Below, one piece after another: positions 27,101-35,912 of a DNA stretch of 57,169 nucleotides (the stretch's first letter is position 1; every line of letters starts with the position of its first letter). The position numbers were made by a program, and so were the translations under genes. This stretch comes from JBQCHF01 sp051954955 (GTDB lineage Bacteria; Actinomycetota; Actinomycetes; Motilibacterales; Motilibacteraceae), in the NCBI GenBank assembly GCA_051954955.1, contig JBQCHF010000016.1, positions 1-57,169 on the forward strand, in the 5' to 3' direction. The notes under the pieces are model-generated. The model searched no databases and was not told where the DNA came from. It saw only the letters and a list, made by a program, of their open reading frames with translations.

Positions 27101-27501
27101 AGTGGGATCAGCTCACGCTGGCACTGGAAGAGCTACTCAAAGACGCCACCGACGAGGTCGACAAGGACGCCGTCCACCATGACCCGCTGGTGGCTCGCTT
27201 CTACGGCCTGCTGGAGGCCGAGTTCGCAACCGGCGCCGATCTGCCCGACGAAGTCCGCATCGACCTCGTCTACCTGTCCGAGCGGATCGTCGTCGAGGTC
27301 GTTGACCACGCCGGCATCGTTCGCTTCTGGCACAACCCTCATGCGCAGGACGACCTGCGTAAGGAGCTCATCCACACCCTCGATGACCGCGACCTGTTCC
27401 CGTTCGAGGACCAAGCCGCCATCGCGGACCGCCTCATGGAGCTGGCCAAGGCCAACCAGCCGTTGATCGCCGAGCGGGTAGGTGGCGGGAGGGCATCATG
27501 A
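24196..27501 (+). CDS. hsdR: Type I restriction-modification translocase/nuclease subunit
   Basis: 1101 residues, ATGA overlap with hsdS. PD-(D/E)xK nuclease motif 'PDLVLFVNGIPLVVIECKSP' near 152-170. Superfamily 2 helicase motifs: 'HTQGSGKSLTM' near 327, 'VDEAHRSQ' near 444, 'GFTGTP' near 471, and 'LLTGFDAPVEQVLYLDRF' further on. The C-terminal region has HsdR-type helical repeats. Complete and apparently intact. Confidence 0.95.
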   Translation: MSLGSEYTEVEKPLLDQLAGLGWELIEGSKSDPAVTERDSFRGSLLEDRLRAALRKINPGPDGSPWLDESRLSEAVASLTRSEVGKLIELNERMTERLLEGVSVAGLPDWDQGRTQRIRFIDFDEPSNNDFLAINQFRVDEPGGQAKKFVVPDLVLFVNGIPLVVIECKSPYVTDPMAEGINQLRRYANQRDLGAAEGNEQLFWTNQFVVSTYGDRARVGTFTAGAEHYLEWRDSAPMSREDLAEALGKPVSQLSGQELLVAGMLSTANLLDIVRHFTLFTEAGGRRVKIVARYQQYRAVGRALRRLRTGKTRRQDGESDRRGGLIWHTQGSGKSLTMVFLVRAMRSDPVLRAFKVVVVTDRTDLEKQLAETAKLSGEGVERARKASKLRTVLAEKGPALVFAMIQKYRDTDAQPAEDKDVQLADDESQASFGVLNTDETIVILVDEAHRSQTSTLHANLMAALPNAAKIGFTGTPIMREGKKRTTAIFGDFIDKYTIRQAESDGAVVPIFYEGRTAKGAVAGGSDLDELFEDMFDEHTPDELEKLKARYATTGAVLEAPKLIAAKAKSMLWHYVSTVLPGGFKAQLAATSRLATVRYRAALLAARDDLVAQISALPDHLVAGASDGSVDIDALDRRTQVLVRALPYLPLIRDLDFIPVISGSHNDDPTWAQWTDKARQDAVIADFKKPLGPAGEQTSPIAFLIVRTMLLTGFDAPVEQVLYLDRFIQDAELLQAIARVNRTAPGKQAGLLVDYFGVGAHLQRALQAYAPEDAEDAVGALASIKDEVPKLRDRHHRVVAVFAQAGIETFDEDEDIEACVEVLADEALRARFGVLLKQFLSTLDTVLPRPEALPFVPDAKRFGVIQKVARRRYRDDGLGDFDPSLYGEKVRALIDEHVTALDIATKIPPVSVTDPDFLAKVKGLTSDKAKASEMEHALRFHIRKNFDEDPARYTKLSERLDEILKGLTGKWDQLTLALEELLKDATDEVDKDAVHHDPLVARFYGLLEAEFATGADLPDEVRIDLVYLSERIVVEVVDHAGIVRFWHNPHAQDDLRKELIHTLDDRDLFPFEDQAAIADRLMELAKANQPLIAERVGGGRAS

Positions 27502-28208
27502 CCGCGCTGGTCCTCCACCTCGATGGCATCCGGGTCCCTGTCGAGAGGGCCGGGAACAGTCGTAAGGCCCGGCTCACGATCGAGGCGGACGGCTCGCTGT
27601 GCTTGCGGGCGGCCAGTGACGTGGCCCCCGACGAGCTCGAGCAGTTCCTGATCTCCAAGCGGGCCTGGGTCTACCGCAAGCTCTCCGAGAAGGAGGCCCT
27701 CCAACACGAGCCGGTCACCAAGGAAATGGTGGACGGCGAGGGCTTCTCCTACCTCGGCCGCAGCCACCGACTGCAGCTCTCAGACGACGCGACCGGCGTG
27801 CGGCTGGAGCGCGGACGACTGGTGCTTCCGCGAGCGAAAGCCGACGCGGGTACTGAGGCGATCATCGAGTGGTACCGCAGGCGAGGGGAGGCCTGGCTGA
27901 AGCCGCGCACCCGGTCGTGGGCCGAACGGCTCCGCGTCGAGCCGGAGACCATCTCGGTGGGCGACCTCGGACACAAGTGGGGGAGCGCCTCCGCTCACGG
28001 ACGTGTGCGGCTGCACTGGGCCACCTTCCAGCTCCCGCCGGCTCTGGTGGACTACGTCCTCGTCCACGAGCTGGCCCACCTCCGGGAACCGCACCATGGG
28101 CCGGCGTTCTGGCAGCTCGTCGCTCGGGCCATGCCGGAGTACGAGGAGCTAAAAGGCCAGCTGGCTCGTAAGGGGTCCCGCCTCTGGATGGGAGACATCG
28201 CGACGTGA
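27498..28208 (+). CDS. YgjP/M48-type zinc metallopeptidase
   Basis: 236 residues, ATGA overlap with hsdR. A zinc-binding HELAH near residue 190 in 'YVLVHELAHLREPHHGPAFW' and 'LGHKWGSASAHGRVRLHW' upstream identify the YgjP-like (DUF45) group. Such peptidases often follow hsdR in type I operons, but their substrate in that setting is unknown. It overlaps the OLD-family gene by 4 bp. Confidence 0.88.
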   Translation: MTALVLHLDGIRVPVERAGNSRKARLTIEADGSLCLRAASDVAPDELEQFLISKRAWVYRKLSEKEALQHEPVTKEMVDGEGFSYLGRSHRLQLSDDATGVRLERGRLVLPRAKADAGTEAIIEWYRRRGEAWLKPRTRSWAERLRVEPETISVGDLGHKWGSASAHGRVRLHWATFQLPPALVDYVLVHELAHLREPHHGPAFWQLVARAMPEYEELKGQLARKGSRLWMGDIAT

Positions 28209-29995
28209 GGGTGCGCCGTCTCACTGTCCAGAACTTCCGTGGCATCAAGCGGTGCGACTGGAACGTCGAGGGGCGTCTCGTGGCCCTGGTGGGGGCTGGT
28301 GACTCCACAAAGACGACTCTGCTCGACGCCCTCGGGCTGGTTTTAAGCCCGAGCTACAGCCCTCAGTTCACGGACGCCGACTTCTATCAGTGCAACACCT
28401 CGGAGCCGATCGTCATCGAGGCGGCTGTGACTGAGCTGCCGGATCATCTGATCCAGGAAAGTCAGTTCGGCAAGGATCGTTCGGGAATCCGAGCGGATGG
28501 CACATTCGAGCACGATCCGATCGACGACACCGAAGAGTGCCTCATCATTCGACTGACTGTGAACGATGAGCTTGAGCCGACGTGGGAAGTGGTGAGGCCC
28601 GGCGACGAAGAGGGCCGCCCAATCAGTGCCTCCCAGCGGGCTCGACTCGGGTTCTTCCGCGTGGGCGAGCGGGTCGACCTTCACCTTCGATGGGCGCGAA
28701 CCTCCGCCTTGACGGGACTGACCGAGAACCGCTCAGGAGCCGCCTCCGTCATCTTGGCCGCGCAACGAGGGGCGCGAGAGGCGGTCTTCGACGCGGCACC
28801 CGAACAGCTCATGGAAGCGGCGACGGCCGCGCAGGCCAGTGCCCGTCGGCTGGGAAGCGCCCCGTTCGGTCGGCTTCGTCCGGGCCTCGAGCCGACCGGA
28901 GCGTCATCTGCTCATTCGCTGATCCTCCATGACGAGGACATCCCGTTGACCGGCTTTGGCCTCGGAACCCGGCGACTGACCAGCCTGTCCATACAGGACC
29001 AGGCCGTCGAGGGAGGTTCCATCGTCGTCGTCGACGAGATTGAGCACGGGCTCGAACCGCATCGGCTTGCTCACGTCTTGCACTACTTGAGTCGGCGGAC
29101 ATCGTCCGGAGAGCTGCAAGTCTTACTGACGACGCACTCACCTACAGCGGTAGAAAGCATGCAAGCCTCGGACCTCAACGTCGTACGCAGCGGAGACGGG
29201 GAGACGGTCGTCCAGCGCGTTTCGGCGGAACTCGACGATGTACAGGGAGTGCTCCGCGCTGCTCCCTCTGCACTGCTGGGTCGACGGATCGTCATAGGTG
29301 AGGGCGCAACGGAGGTCGGACTGATCCGCGGGCTCCTTCGCCGGGCGGACACTCAGCGAAGGAACGACCAGCTGCCTATCAGTGCCACTCTGGGCGTTGC
29401 GATCGTGGACGGGAAGGGAGGCAATCAGGCCGTCCGACGGGGCATGCTCTTCGGCGAGCTTGGCTATCCCGTCACCGTCCTCCTGGACTACGACGACGCC
29501 TCCATCGACACGGATGTTGCGGCAGCGCAAGCGAAGGGCGTCCACGTGCTGCGCTGGACGCAGGGCTGGGCCCTGGAGGATGAGCTCACTCACTGCCTGG
29601 ATGAAGCAGGGCTCCGCTCGCTTGTCGAACTCGCCGCTGAGATCAAGAGCGAAGAATCCGTCAGGGCCTCTGTTGAGGCCAGACTTGGCGGGGTGAGGTT
29701 GGCCGGCCTGGACCCTTCCGCCTGGGCCCTGTCCGCTGGAAAGACTCTTGAGGCCGTTCGGGACGCCATCGGAGGTGCAGCCGCGGGACGAAAGGTTGCG
29801 GGCAGCGGCAAGGAAGAGAAGCGCGGTTGGTTCAAGAGCGAGGACGCGGGCGGACAGCTGGCGGAACTCGTGGCAACCAACTGGACGCATCTGTCAGAGA
29901 CCAGACTGGGCGCGGTTCTGACGAGCGCGCTCGCGTCCGCGTATGAGGCCACGAACGACGCATCGCAGACAAGCGGCGGGTCGGATGACGCCTGA
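28205..29995 (+). CDS. OLD-family ATPase-TOPRIM nuclease (GajA-like)
   Basis: 596 residues. An N-terminal SMC/ABC-type ATPase ('RLTVQNFRGIKRCDWN') has a Walker A written GAGDSTKTT (residues 28-37), lacking the usual glycine before Lys. Walker B is 'IVVVDEIEHGLEP' near 272. The TOPRIM part has 'IVIGEGATEVGLIRGLL' and 'TVLLDYDDASID' near 427. The next gene is a UvrD-like helicase, the pairing seen in Gabija systems (GajA nuclease with GajB helicase). Placed in the hsd operon by overlapping genes. Confidence 0.8.
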   Translation: MRVRRLTVQNFRGIKRCDWNVEGRLVALVGAGDSTKTTLLDALGLVLSPSYSPQFTDADFYQCNTSEPIVIEAAVTELPDHLIQESQFGKDRSGIRADGTFEHDPIDDTEECLIIRLTVNDELEPTWEVVRPGDEEGRPISASQRARLGFFRVGERVDLHLRWARTSALTGLTENRSGAASVILAAQRGAREAVFDAAPEQLMEAATAAQASARRLGSAPFGRLRPGLEPTGASSAHSLILHDEDIPLTGFGLGTRRLTSLSIQDQAVEGGSIVVVDEIEHGLEPHRLAHVLHYLSRRTSSGELQVLLTTHSPTAVESMQASDLNVVRSGDGETVVQRVSAELDDVQGVLRAAPSALLGRRIVIGEGATEVGLIRGLLRRADTQRRNDQLPISATLGVAIVDGKGGNQAVRRGMLFGELGYPVTVLLDYDDASIDTDVAAAQAKGVHVLRWTQGWALEDELTHCLDEAGLRSLVELAAEIKSEESVRASVEARLGGVRLAGLDPSAWALSAGKTLEAVRDAIGGAAAGRKVAGSGKEEKRGWFKSEDAGGQLAELVATNWTHLSETRLGAVLTSALASAYEATNDASQTSGGSDDA

Positions 29996-31415
29996 GGCTC
30001 AGGCAGACCCGTCCGTCCGCGCCGTCCTTGAGGGGCTTCCCTGCTCAGTCACCCTTCCGGCCGGCAGCGGGAAGACCGAACTGATCGCCGCGATGGTCTC
30101 CGAGGTGGCTGCGCAAGGCGGAACTGTGCTGGTCCTCACTCATACGCACGCTGGCGTGGATGCGCTCCGCCGCCGTATGCGCAAGTTTGGCGTCCCCAAG
30201 GAGCGAGTTGTCGTTCGCACTATCGACGCGTGGTGCTTCGACCTGATTCGCCACTTCCCGCAACTCGCGGAGCTGGAGGTTCCCGAGACTCCAGTCTGGG
30301 CTAATTCGTGTCTATACCATCAGGCGGCGGCCCGTGCGGTGAGCACTCAAGCAGTGCAACGAATGCTCGCGGTCAGCTATCAAATGGTACTCGTTGACGA
30401 GTACCAGGACTGCCTGATCGATCAACACCACGTCATCCTTGGTATTGCCAGCACAGTCCCAACCGCGGTGTTCGGCGACCCGCTGCAGGGCCTGTTCGAC
30501 TTCGGCAGGAACCGTCCGGTGCAGTGGGGGCGTGACGTGCTGCCGGCGTTCCCTGACGTCGTGGTTTCCTATCAACCTTGGCGATGGCATCAAGACAATC
30601 CAGAGCTGGGGAGCTGGCTGCTTTCTATTCGGGAAGCCCTTCAAACTGGCCAGCCTATCGATCTCGCGGCCGCGCCTGTTAAGTGGGTTCAAGCCGACGG
30701 ACTCCAAACACAGAATAGCGTCTGCTTTGGTGCGCCGACCGACGATGGTGCAGTCGCTGCGCTTGGAAGGTTCCGGCCGGACTGCGTGCCCGTCGCTGGC
30801 CGTCTTCGAGGTACGTATGCCGTGATGGAAGCGCTCGACGAGAAGGCGACCTCAACGTTCTGTGCGCTGGTCGATCGCGGCGGACCCTCCGCTCTTGCGA
30901 GCGGAGTGGTGCAGTTTGCCGTCAACTGCGCGACTGGTGTAGCTGGTCATCTCCCTGCGGCTGCGCGCACACGCTTGGCGTCCGGAAGTCGGATCGGCAC
31001 GAGGAACCAAGAGCTGCAAGCGGCCTTCGATGCCGTGAACAGGATCTTGAGTTCACCATCGCCCGGTACCGTCCGAACGGCGCTCCAGACCATCGCCCGA
31101 TTGCCTGGCGTCACTGTCTACTGCCGGGAAGCGTGGCGGGAAGCACTGGCCGCGCTGCAGCACGCGGCCCTTGATCAAGAACTGAGCGTCGTCGACACCC
31201 TCGCGAAGGTTCGTAACCATGCCCGCACAACCGGGAGGCGCTCCGAGTCAAGAATCGTGACACGCCCCCTTTTGGCGAAGGGGTTGGAGTACAAGCACGT
31301 CGTGTTGCTTGACGCCGACCAATACACCGCCGTCGAGCTGTATGTGGCCCTGACTCGGGGCTCCAAGTCGGTAACGGTGATAAGCAAGTCTCCGCAGATC
31401 ACGCCGCGGGCTTGA
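29985..31415 (+). CDS. UvrD/PcrA-like helicase (GajB-like)
   Basis: 476 residues from the ATG overlapping the OLD stop; an earlier in-frame ATG at 29943 lacks context. Motif I is 'TLPAGSGKTELIA', motif II 'VLVDEYQDC' near 136, motif III 'AVFGDPLQGLFDF', and motifs V/VI 'AKGLEYKHVVLLDADQYT' then 'YVALTRGSKS'. It is shorter than housekeeping UvrD (about 720 residues), as GajB proteins are. With the upstream nuclease it probably forms a Gabija-like antiphage pair. Confidence 0.82.
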   Translation: MTPEAQADPSVRAVLEGLPCSVTLPAGSGKTELIAAMVSEVAAQGGTVLVLTHTHAGVDALRRRMRKFGVPKERVVVRTIDAWCFDLIRHFPQLAELEVPETPVWANSCLYHQAAARAVSTQAVQRMLAVSYQMVLVDEYQDCLIDQHHVILGIASTVPTAVFGDPLQGLFDFGRNRPVQWGRDVLPAFPDVVVSYQPWRWHQDNPELGSWLLSIREALQTGQPIDLAAAPVKWVQADGLQTQNSVCFGAPTDDGAVAALGRFRPDCVPVAGRLRGTYAVMEALDEKATSTFCALVDRGGPSALASGVVQFAVNCATGVAGHLPAAARTRLASGSRIGTRNQELQAAFDAVNRILSSPSPGTVRTALQTIARLPGVTVYCREAWREALAALQHAALDQELSVVDTLAKVRNHARTTGRRSESRIVTRPLLAKGLEYKHVVLLDADQYTAVELYVALTRGSKSVTVISKSPQITPRA

Positions 31416-31454
31416 CCTTCCCATGCGTACCGCTTCTGGCTTTCAGAACTGGTA

Positions 31455-32033
31455 TCAGCCAACCTGACAATCGGCCGTAACGACTCCGCGGGTTTGCTTG
31501 CATGTGGGGCAGTGCCGCACGTTGGTCGTCCACTCCGCGTGCGACTTGTGCTGCTGGACGTCGATGACGTGGTCGCAGGTCAGCGTCAGGCGCCACGTCC
31601 GTAGCTCCGCTGAATCCGGTCGGCTTGCGCGGAGCAGCGTGCTGAGCCTCTCCAGCTGCCGCTCGCTCAGCGGCGGCGGAGGGCAGCAATAGCCGCAGTG
31701 CAGTGCCCGGGAGCCCGACATGCTCCAGCGATGGCCACGGCAGTCCCTATGGCGGGCGGCGAAGTCGGCCTGGGCAGCGTCGTACTCGCGCTTCTCCTGC
31801 TCGGTCAGCTTCATGAGCGGTGGCCAGTCGCCGAGCCCGTCGATAATCGGCCGGCCGCACCCGCGACAGGGAACGCCGGCCTCCATCTCGGCGCGGGTGA
31901 GCCGGGTGCCGTTGGCGTCCCACTCCTGCCGCTTGTGCTCGTTTCTGAGGGCGTACTCCTCGGCCGCCAAGGCAGCGCTCCGACGACGTGCAGCCGCTCG
32001 CTGAGCTGTCTGTTCCTCGGTCAACTTGGCCAC
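31455..32033 (-). CDS. Cys-rich zinc-binding protein, unknown
   Basis: 192 residues from a GTG behind GGAGGGTAGAC. An N-terminal Ala/Arg/Glu helix is followed by 'CRGCGRP', 'DCRGHRWSMSG', 'HCGYCCPPPP', 'TCDHVIDVQQHKSHAEW' and 'CPTCKQT'. These paired Cys/His motifs suggest one or more zinc ribbons. It is convergent with the helicase gene. No family name can be given. Confidence 0.6.
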   Translation of the reverse strand: MAKLTEEQTAQRAAARRRSAALAAEEYALRNEHKRQEWDANGTRLTRAEMEAGVPCRGCGRPIIDGLGDWPPLMKLTEQEKREYDAAQADFAARHRDCRGHRWSMSGSRALHCGYCCPPPPLSERQLERLSTLLRASRPDSAELRTWRLTLTCDHVIDVQQHKSHAEWTTNVRHCPTCKQTRGVVTADCQVG

Positions 32034-32162
32034 GTCTACCCTCCGGTGGCTCGTGGCAGCGTGTGGGTACTGAGGGGGCGAGCGGTGCAGCTGGCGCCCG
32101 CCGACACGCCGCACGGTTGAGTCCGACGCAGAAATTACTGCTGATGATGTAGCTTCTGGGCC

Positions 32163-32966
32163 GTGAGCGAACAGCAGGACGTTATCGGAGAGCTCGGCGA
32201 GGTCAAGATCCTGGCCGGCCTGCGCTGGGCGTACGTCTCGGCCACCACCCGGTCCCTCGAGACCTTCTCTGAGGGTGATGGGCATGACGCAGCCTGGCTG
32301 GGCAACACCCGGTTCACGCTGTTCCGTAACCGACTGGACCGAGTGTTCGCCTGCGAGCGTTACGCCGTGAGTTCGGGCAACGACGACGCTGACCTGGACC
32401 TGCTGTACGCCGAGCTGTCCGAGCAGGACATCCGCACCATGCCGGAGTTGGAGCCCGGCCTGGTGCGTCGCTCCAACCTGAACGGCAGCCCCGGCTGGGC
32501 CCATGGCGCACGCCGATTCCTGCTGGCGTCGGCCGTTTTCGGCAAGCTCGACGAACTGCCATGGCCGCAGAAGAGCCCCACGAAGCAGCGCGTCGCCCGG
32601 CAGCGCAATCCTGAGCCGCCGCAGCCATCGCTGTTCGAGGGTCTTGCCGACGAGGAGGTTGGCGGCCTGGAGGCTGCCCTATCCGCCGAGTTCGACCTGG
32701 ACCTGGCGACCTTCGTGGTCGCGCACAGCCTCGATCCGCTCAGCCAGCAGATGGAGCTGGCGTTCGGACGACCTCGCCTCAACACGGGCGGTGGTCAGGC
32801 CTGGCACTGGCGGCAGGACCTCCTGACCGCGCCCCCGGCCGATGGTGGACGCCGCACTGACGATGCCCCGCTGCCCACCGGGCCTAACGCCGTGCCAGAC
32901 GCCCCTGTGCGCCTGCGCCAGGAGGCGGACAAGCAGTCTCGCGACCGCTCTAATGGGGACCGGTGA
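32163..32966 (+). CDS. Unknown protein paired with an XRE-ImmA gene
   Basis: 267 residues, starting at an ATG preceded by the GTG of 'ggccgtgagc'. It opens with 'VIGELGEVKILAGLRWAYVS', contains no recognised enzymatic motif and ends in an Arg/Asp-rich disordered tail. Its stop overlaps the next start (GTGA). Coupling to an XRE-M78 protein suggests a toxin-antitoxin or repressor-inducer pair, in which this would be the partner or substrate. That is inference from arrangement only. Confidence 0.55.
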   Translation: MSEQQDVIGELGEVKILAGLRWAYVSATTRSLETFSEGDGHDAAWLGNTRFTLFRNRLDRVFACERYAVSSGNDDADLDLLYAELSEQDIRTMPELEPGLVRRSNLNGSPGWAHGARRFLLASAVFGKLDELPWPQKSPTKQRVARQRNPEPPQPSLFEGLADEEVGGLEAALSAEFDLDLATFVVAHSLDPLSQQMELAFGRPRLNTGGGQAWHWRQDLLTAPPADGGRRTDDAPLPTGPNAVPDAPVRLRQEADKQSRDRSNGDR

Positions 32967-34180
32967 GCCGTCGTACGTCCACGACCGAACAGGCGGCCGC
33001 TGTCGTGGTCTTCTTCGATGGAGCCCGCCTGACTCTGGCGCGACACCTGGCGGGACTTCGTAAGAGCGAACTCGCGACGCTGATTGAGAAGAGCCCAACC
33101 GCCGTGGGGGCCTGGGAGTCAGGAGCCAAGCGGCCGACAGCCGCCACGGTGGCAGAGCTGGCGTTGAGCCTGGGCGTCGAGCCGGGATTCTTCGCGGTGC
33201 GTCCGGATGACGTGGCGGCGCTCAGCACCACGCCGCACTTCCGTTCGCTGCGCTCCACGAGTCAGCTCGCCCGGGACCAGGCCTTTGCCTATGGGCAGTT
33301 GGCCGTGGACATTGCCACCAGCCTGGAGAAGCACGTCGAGTTTCCCGACCCAGATGTACCGAGCCTGCCTGTCGCGGTCGATGACCGCGGGGGCGACGGT
33401 CCGGAACGCGCCGCACGGCTCGTCCGGGAGCAATGGGGCATGGACTCAGGGCCGGCCGGGCACATGGTCCGGCTGCTGGAAAACCACGGCGTGCTGGTCG
33501 TCTTCAGTCCGCCTCAGGCTGCGTCAGTCGATGCCTACTCCTTTGAGAGCCGGCTGCGCTCGGTAGTAGTTCTCAACCCAATCAAACGCGACTACTACCG
33601 CCAACGCTTTGATGTGGCACACGAACTCGGCCATCTAGTGATGCACAACGACGCCGAGCCGGGCGGTCGGATCGTTGAGGACCAGGCCCATCGCTTCGCG
33701 GCCGAACTGCTGATGCCCGCCGAGCAGATTCGCGACCTCCTGCCGGCCACGATGGGCGGCAACGTCTGGCGGACGCTGGCTCGACTCAAGGAACAGTGGG
33801 GCGTCAGCATGCAGGCCCTGCTTTATCGGGCCCGTTGGCTCGGCCGACTGAGTGACGTCTCGTACCGCAACGCCATGATCCACATATCAAACCGTGGTTG
33901 GCGGCGCGATGAGCCCGGGCTGGTAAGCGCCATCGAACAGCCATCGCTGCTTCCCGGGGCCATCCACCTGCTCACGCAGGAGGGGATCGAAGAAGCGCGG
34001 CTGATCGAGCAGTGTCGGGTGCCGGTCGATCTCTTCCACACCGTCACGGCCCGCGTGCCGGCGCATCCCGCACGCGCGGTCCCTGACTCGGGCGGTCAGC
34101 GGGTCGGCGGCCGGGTTGTGTCGCTACTGGACCGTCAGCAGTCTGCGCCGAGAGACATTGGCCATCCTTCGATGAACTAG
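32963..34180 (+). CDS. XRE-family regulator fused to ImmA/IrrE (M78) metallopeptidase
   Basis: 405 residues from a GTG overlapping the previous stop. An HTH occupies residues 20-75 ('LAGLRKSELATLIEKSPTAV', 'GAWESGAKRPT'). The peptidase motif HELGH at 220-224 sits in 'DVAHELGHLVMHNDAEP', followed by 'QAHRFAAELLMPAEQ'. This HTH-M78 fusion is common in stress-inducible regulators and some toxin-antitoxin-like operons, where the peptidase can cleave a partner or self-derepress. Confidence 0.85.
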   Translation: MSRRTSTTEQAAAVVVFFDGARLTLARHLAGLRKSELATLIEKSPTAVGAWESGAKRPTAATVAELALSLGVEPGFFAVRPDDVAALSTTPHFRSLRSTSQLARDQAFAYGQLAVDIATSLEKHVEFPDPDVPSLPVAVDDRGGDGPERAARLVREQWGMDSGPAGHMVRLLENHGVLVVFSPPQAASVDAYSFESRLRSVVVLNPIKRDYYRQRFDVAHELGHLVMHNDAEPGGRIVEDQAHRFAAELLMPAEQIRDLLPATMGGNVWRTLARLKEQWGVSMQALLYRARWLGRLSDVSYRNAMIHISNRGWRRDEPGLVSAIEQPSLLPGAIHLLTQEGIEEARLIEQCRVPVDLFHTVTARVPAHPARAVPDSGGQRVGGRVVSLLDRQQSAPRDIGHPSMN

Positions 34181-34366
34181 CTGGGATTCTTCCGGATCGC
34201 GCCCGCTGGGACAGGCTTGGGTGTGTCGGCTGCCGGAACGGGTGGCCGCCCGGTCGACGTCGCGTATCAGCCTTGCGAGCGGGGGGCATGGCGCCGAGCG
34301 AGGGATTCCCAACGACCGTCGACGAAGTAGGACATTCGCACTTCCTGGCTCACGAGTGAAGGACTG

Positions 34367-35200
34367 ATGGCTGGTTCCGTTGTCTTGACTGCTGCCGTCA
34401 GCGCAGCCGTGGCGGCAGTCGTCTCCGGGCTCTTCAAGTGGGGCGGCCAGCTTGCCGCTCGTGTCCGAGCCTGGTTCAGGCCGGACCACGCGCCGCTGGG
34501 CGCAGGCGAGTGGCCGCTCTACACCTCGTTTGATGCCACGCCGAAAATTCGCGTGCTGGTTGCCTGCGCGCCGACGCGGTCATTGCGTAAGAAAGAAGTC
34601 GACCCGGACCTGGCCATTGGCTTCGCTCGCAGCAAGTTTGGGGGGCGTCTTGCGCCCGAGCCCATCTTCTCTCGGCCGCAGACCGGCGTGAGGTTCCGGG
34701 AAGCGGGCCAGGCGACCGACATGGCCTATCTATGGATCTGGACGGCCGGCCGAGTCGACTACTCGACCTTTGTTGAGACGATCCCGACCGAGAGCGGCGG
34801 TCAGGCTCTGCCCCTCGTCGAGGTCGTCGAGCCCATCGTGACGGTCGCCCGAGCGATGGCCAGTCGGGAGTATCGGCGACTCTTTCCACGACGGTGGGCG
34901 GAACTCCCTCGTCGCTTCGACTGGTTCATCGCGGTCGGCACGCATACCCGTAGAGAAGGCGAGGAGGCGCCGAAGCCCTGGACCGAACTTGCCTTCCCGG
35001 GTACCCCTCCGCCTCGTGCTGCGGGGGAGCAGGATCCGTTCTGTCCACCCCAGGGCTACGCCACTGAGGCGCTGCGAAGTTGGAAGTTCCGCGGCTCCGT
35101 CGATCAGCTCGTCGCGGTGTTCGCCGACTCGTTCCTGAAGCAGAACGGCTATAACCGGTGCGGGGCCGCCATTGCCGATGTGACCAGGGCTGTCTCCTGA
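34367..35200 (+). CDS. Membrane-anchored protein, unknown
   Basis: 277 residues. The N-terminus 'VVLTAAVSAAVAAVVSGLF' is a likely membrane anchor, then a soluble mixed domain ('FDATPKIRVLVACAPTRSLR', 'AYLWIWTAGRVDYSTFVE', 'RFDWFIAVGTHTRREGE'). It stands alone in the cargo region, with a 186-bp leader that shows no clear promoter. No family is recognised. Confidence 0.55.
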   Translation: MAGSVVLTAAVSAAVAAVVSGLFKWGGQLAARVRAWFRPDHAPLGAGEWPLYTSFDATPKIRVLVACAPTRSLRKKEVDPDLAIGFARSKFGGRLAPEPIFSRPQTGVRFREAGQATDMAYLWIWTAGRVDYSTFVETIPTESGGQALPLVEVVEPIVTVARAMASREYRRLFPRRWAELPRRFDWFIAVGTHTRREGEEAPKPWTELAFPGTPPPRAAGEQDPFCPPQGYATEALRSWKFRGSVDQLVAVFADSFLKQNGYNRCGAAIADVTRAVS

Positions 35201-35246
35201 GGGAGGATGGACCCGGACTGTCGGACCTCATACCTAGGCTCATCGC

Positions 35247-35912
35247 ATGCGCCGTGCCTACATCTCGCCCCATGTTGATCTGCGAGAGTCTTTTCGCCTC
35301 GCCAAGGCCTGGGCGGGTAGCGAGTCAAGGATCAGCATTGTCGGGCCGAGCACGAGTGCGATCGAGGCCTCTCCCTGGCTGGAGCAGACCGGCCTGCCCA
35401 TCGGGACGACCGGCAACCGTCGCAGCCGCTACACCGCGCAGGCCCGATCGGGCACCATCATCGCTTGGTGCCTGCACCTGGACGAGATCCTTGACCTCGA
35501 GCGCCGATCCGAACTCGACGGTCTCGTCGCGGTTCGTGCCCACCAAAATCATGCGCCATGGATTACCGCTCATGATGCCGAGCTTCTGGGCGGCGAGCCG
35601 GTACCGCGGGTGCCAGAGGCAAGTTCGGCCATCAAGGCCATGGTCGAGGGGATCTCGCAGCTGGCGGTGATCAATCAGGGACTTGTTGACTCCCGGGAGC
35701 GATCGACAGCGGTGCAGGCCCTCACCTACATGCGCGACCACGGTCACACGCTCATCCCGGATCAGCTCGCCGTCGAAGCCATCCGTCGTGGATGGCCGGG
35801 AGCGAGCCCATTGGAACTGGCAGACCTGGCCAAGCAACTCAATGCAGGTAAGCGTCTGCGCTATGAGCAGCGACTTAACACGAGCGTGCTTGCAGAATGG
35901 GCCTCAGCCTGA
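35247..35912 (+). CDS. Hypothetical protein
   Basis: 221 residues. 'AYISPHVDLRESFRLAKAWA', 'VAVRAHQNHAPWITAHDAEL' and a helical C-terminus can be seen, with no catalytic motif that I recognise. A short ORF overlaps its 3' end, suggesting a two-gene unit. Confidence 0.55.
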   Translation: MRRAYISPHVDLRESFRLAKAWAGSESRISIVGPSTSAIEASPWLEQTGLPIGTTGNRRSRYTAQARSGTIIAWCLHLDEILDLERRSELDGLVAVRAHQNHAPWITAHDAELLGGEPVPRVPEASSAIKAMVEGISQLAVINQGLVDSRERSTAVQALTYMRDHGHTLIPDQLAVEAIRRGWPGASPLELADLAKQLNAGKRLRYEQRLNTSVLAEWASA

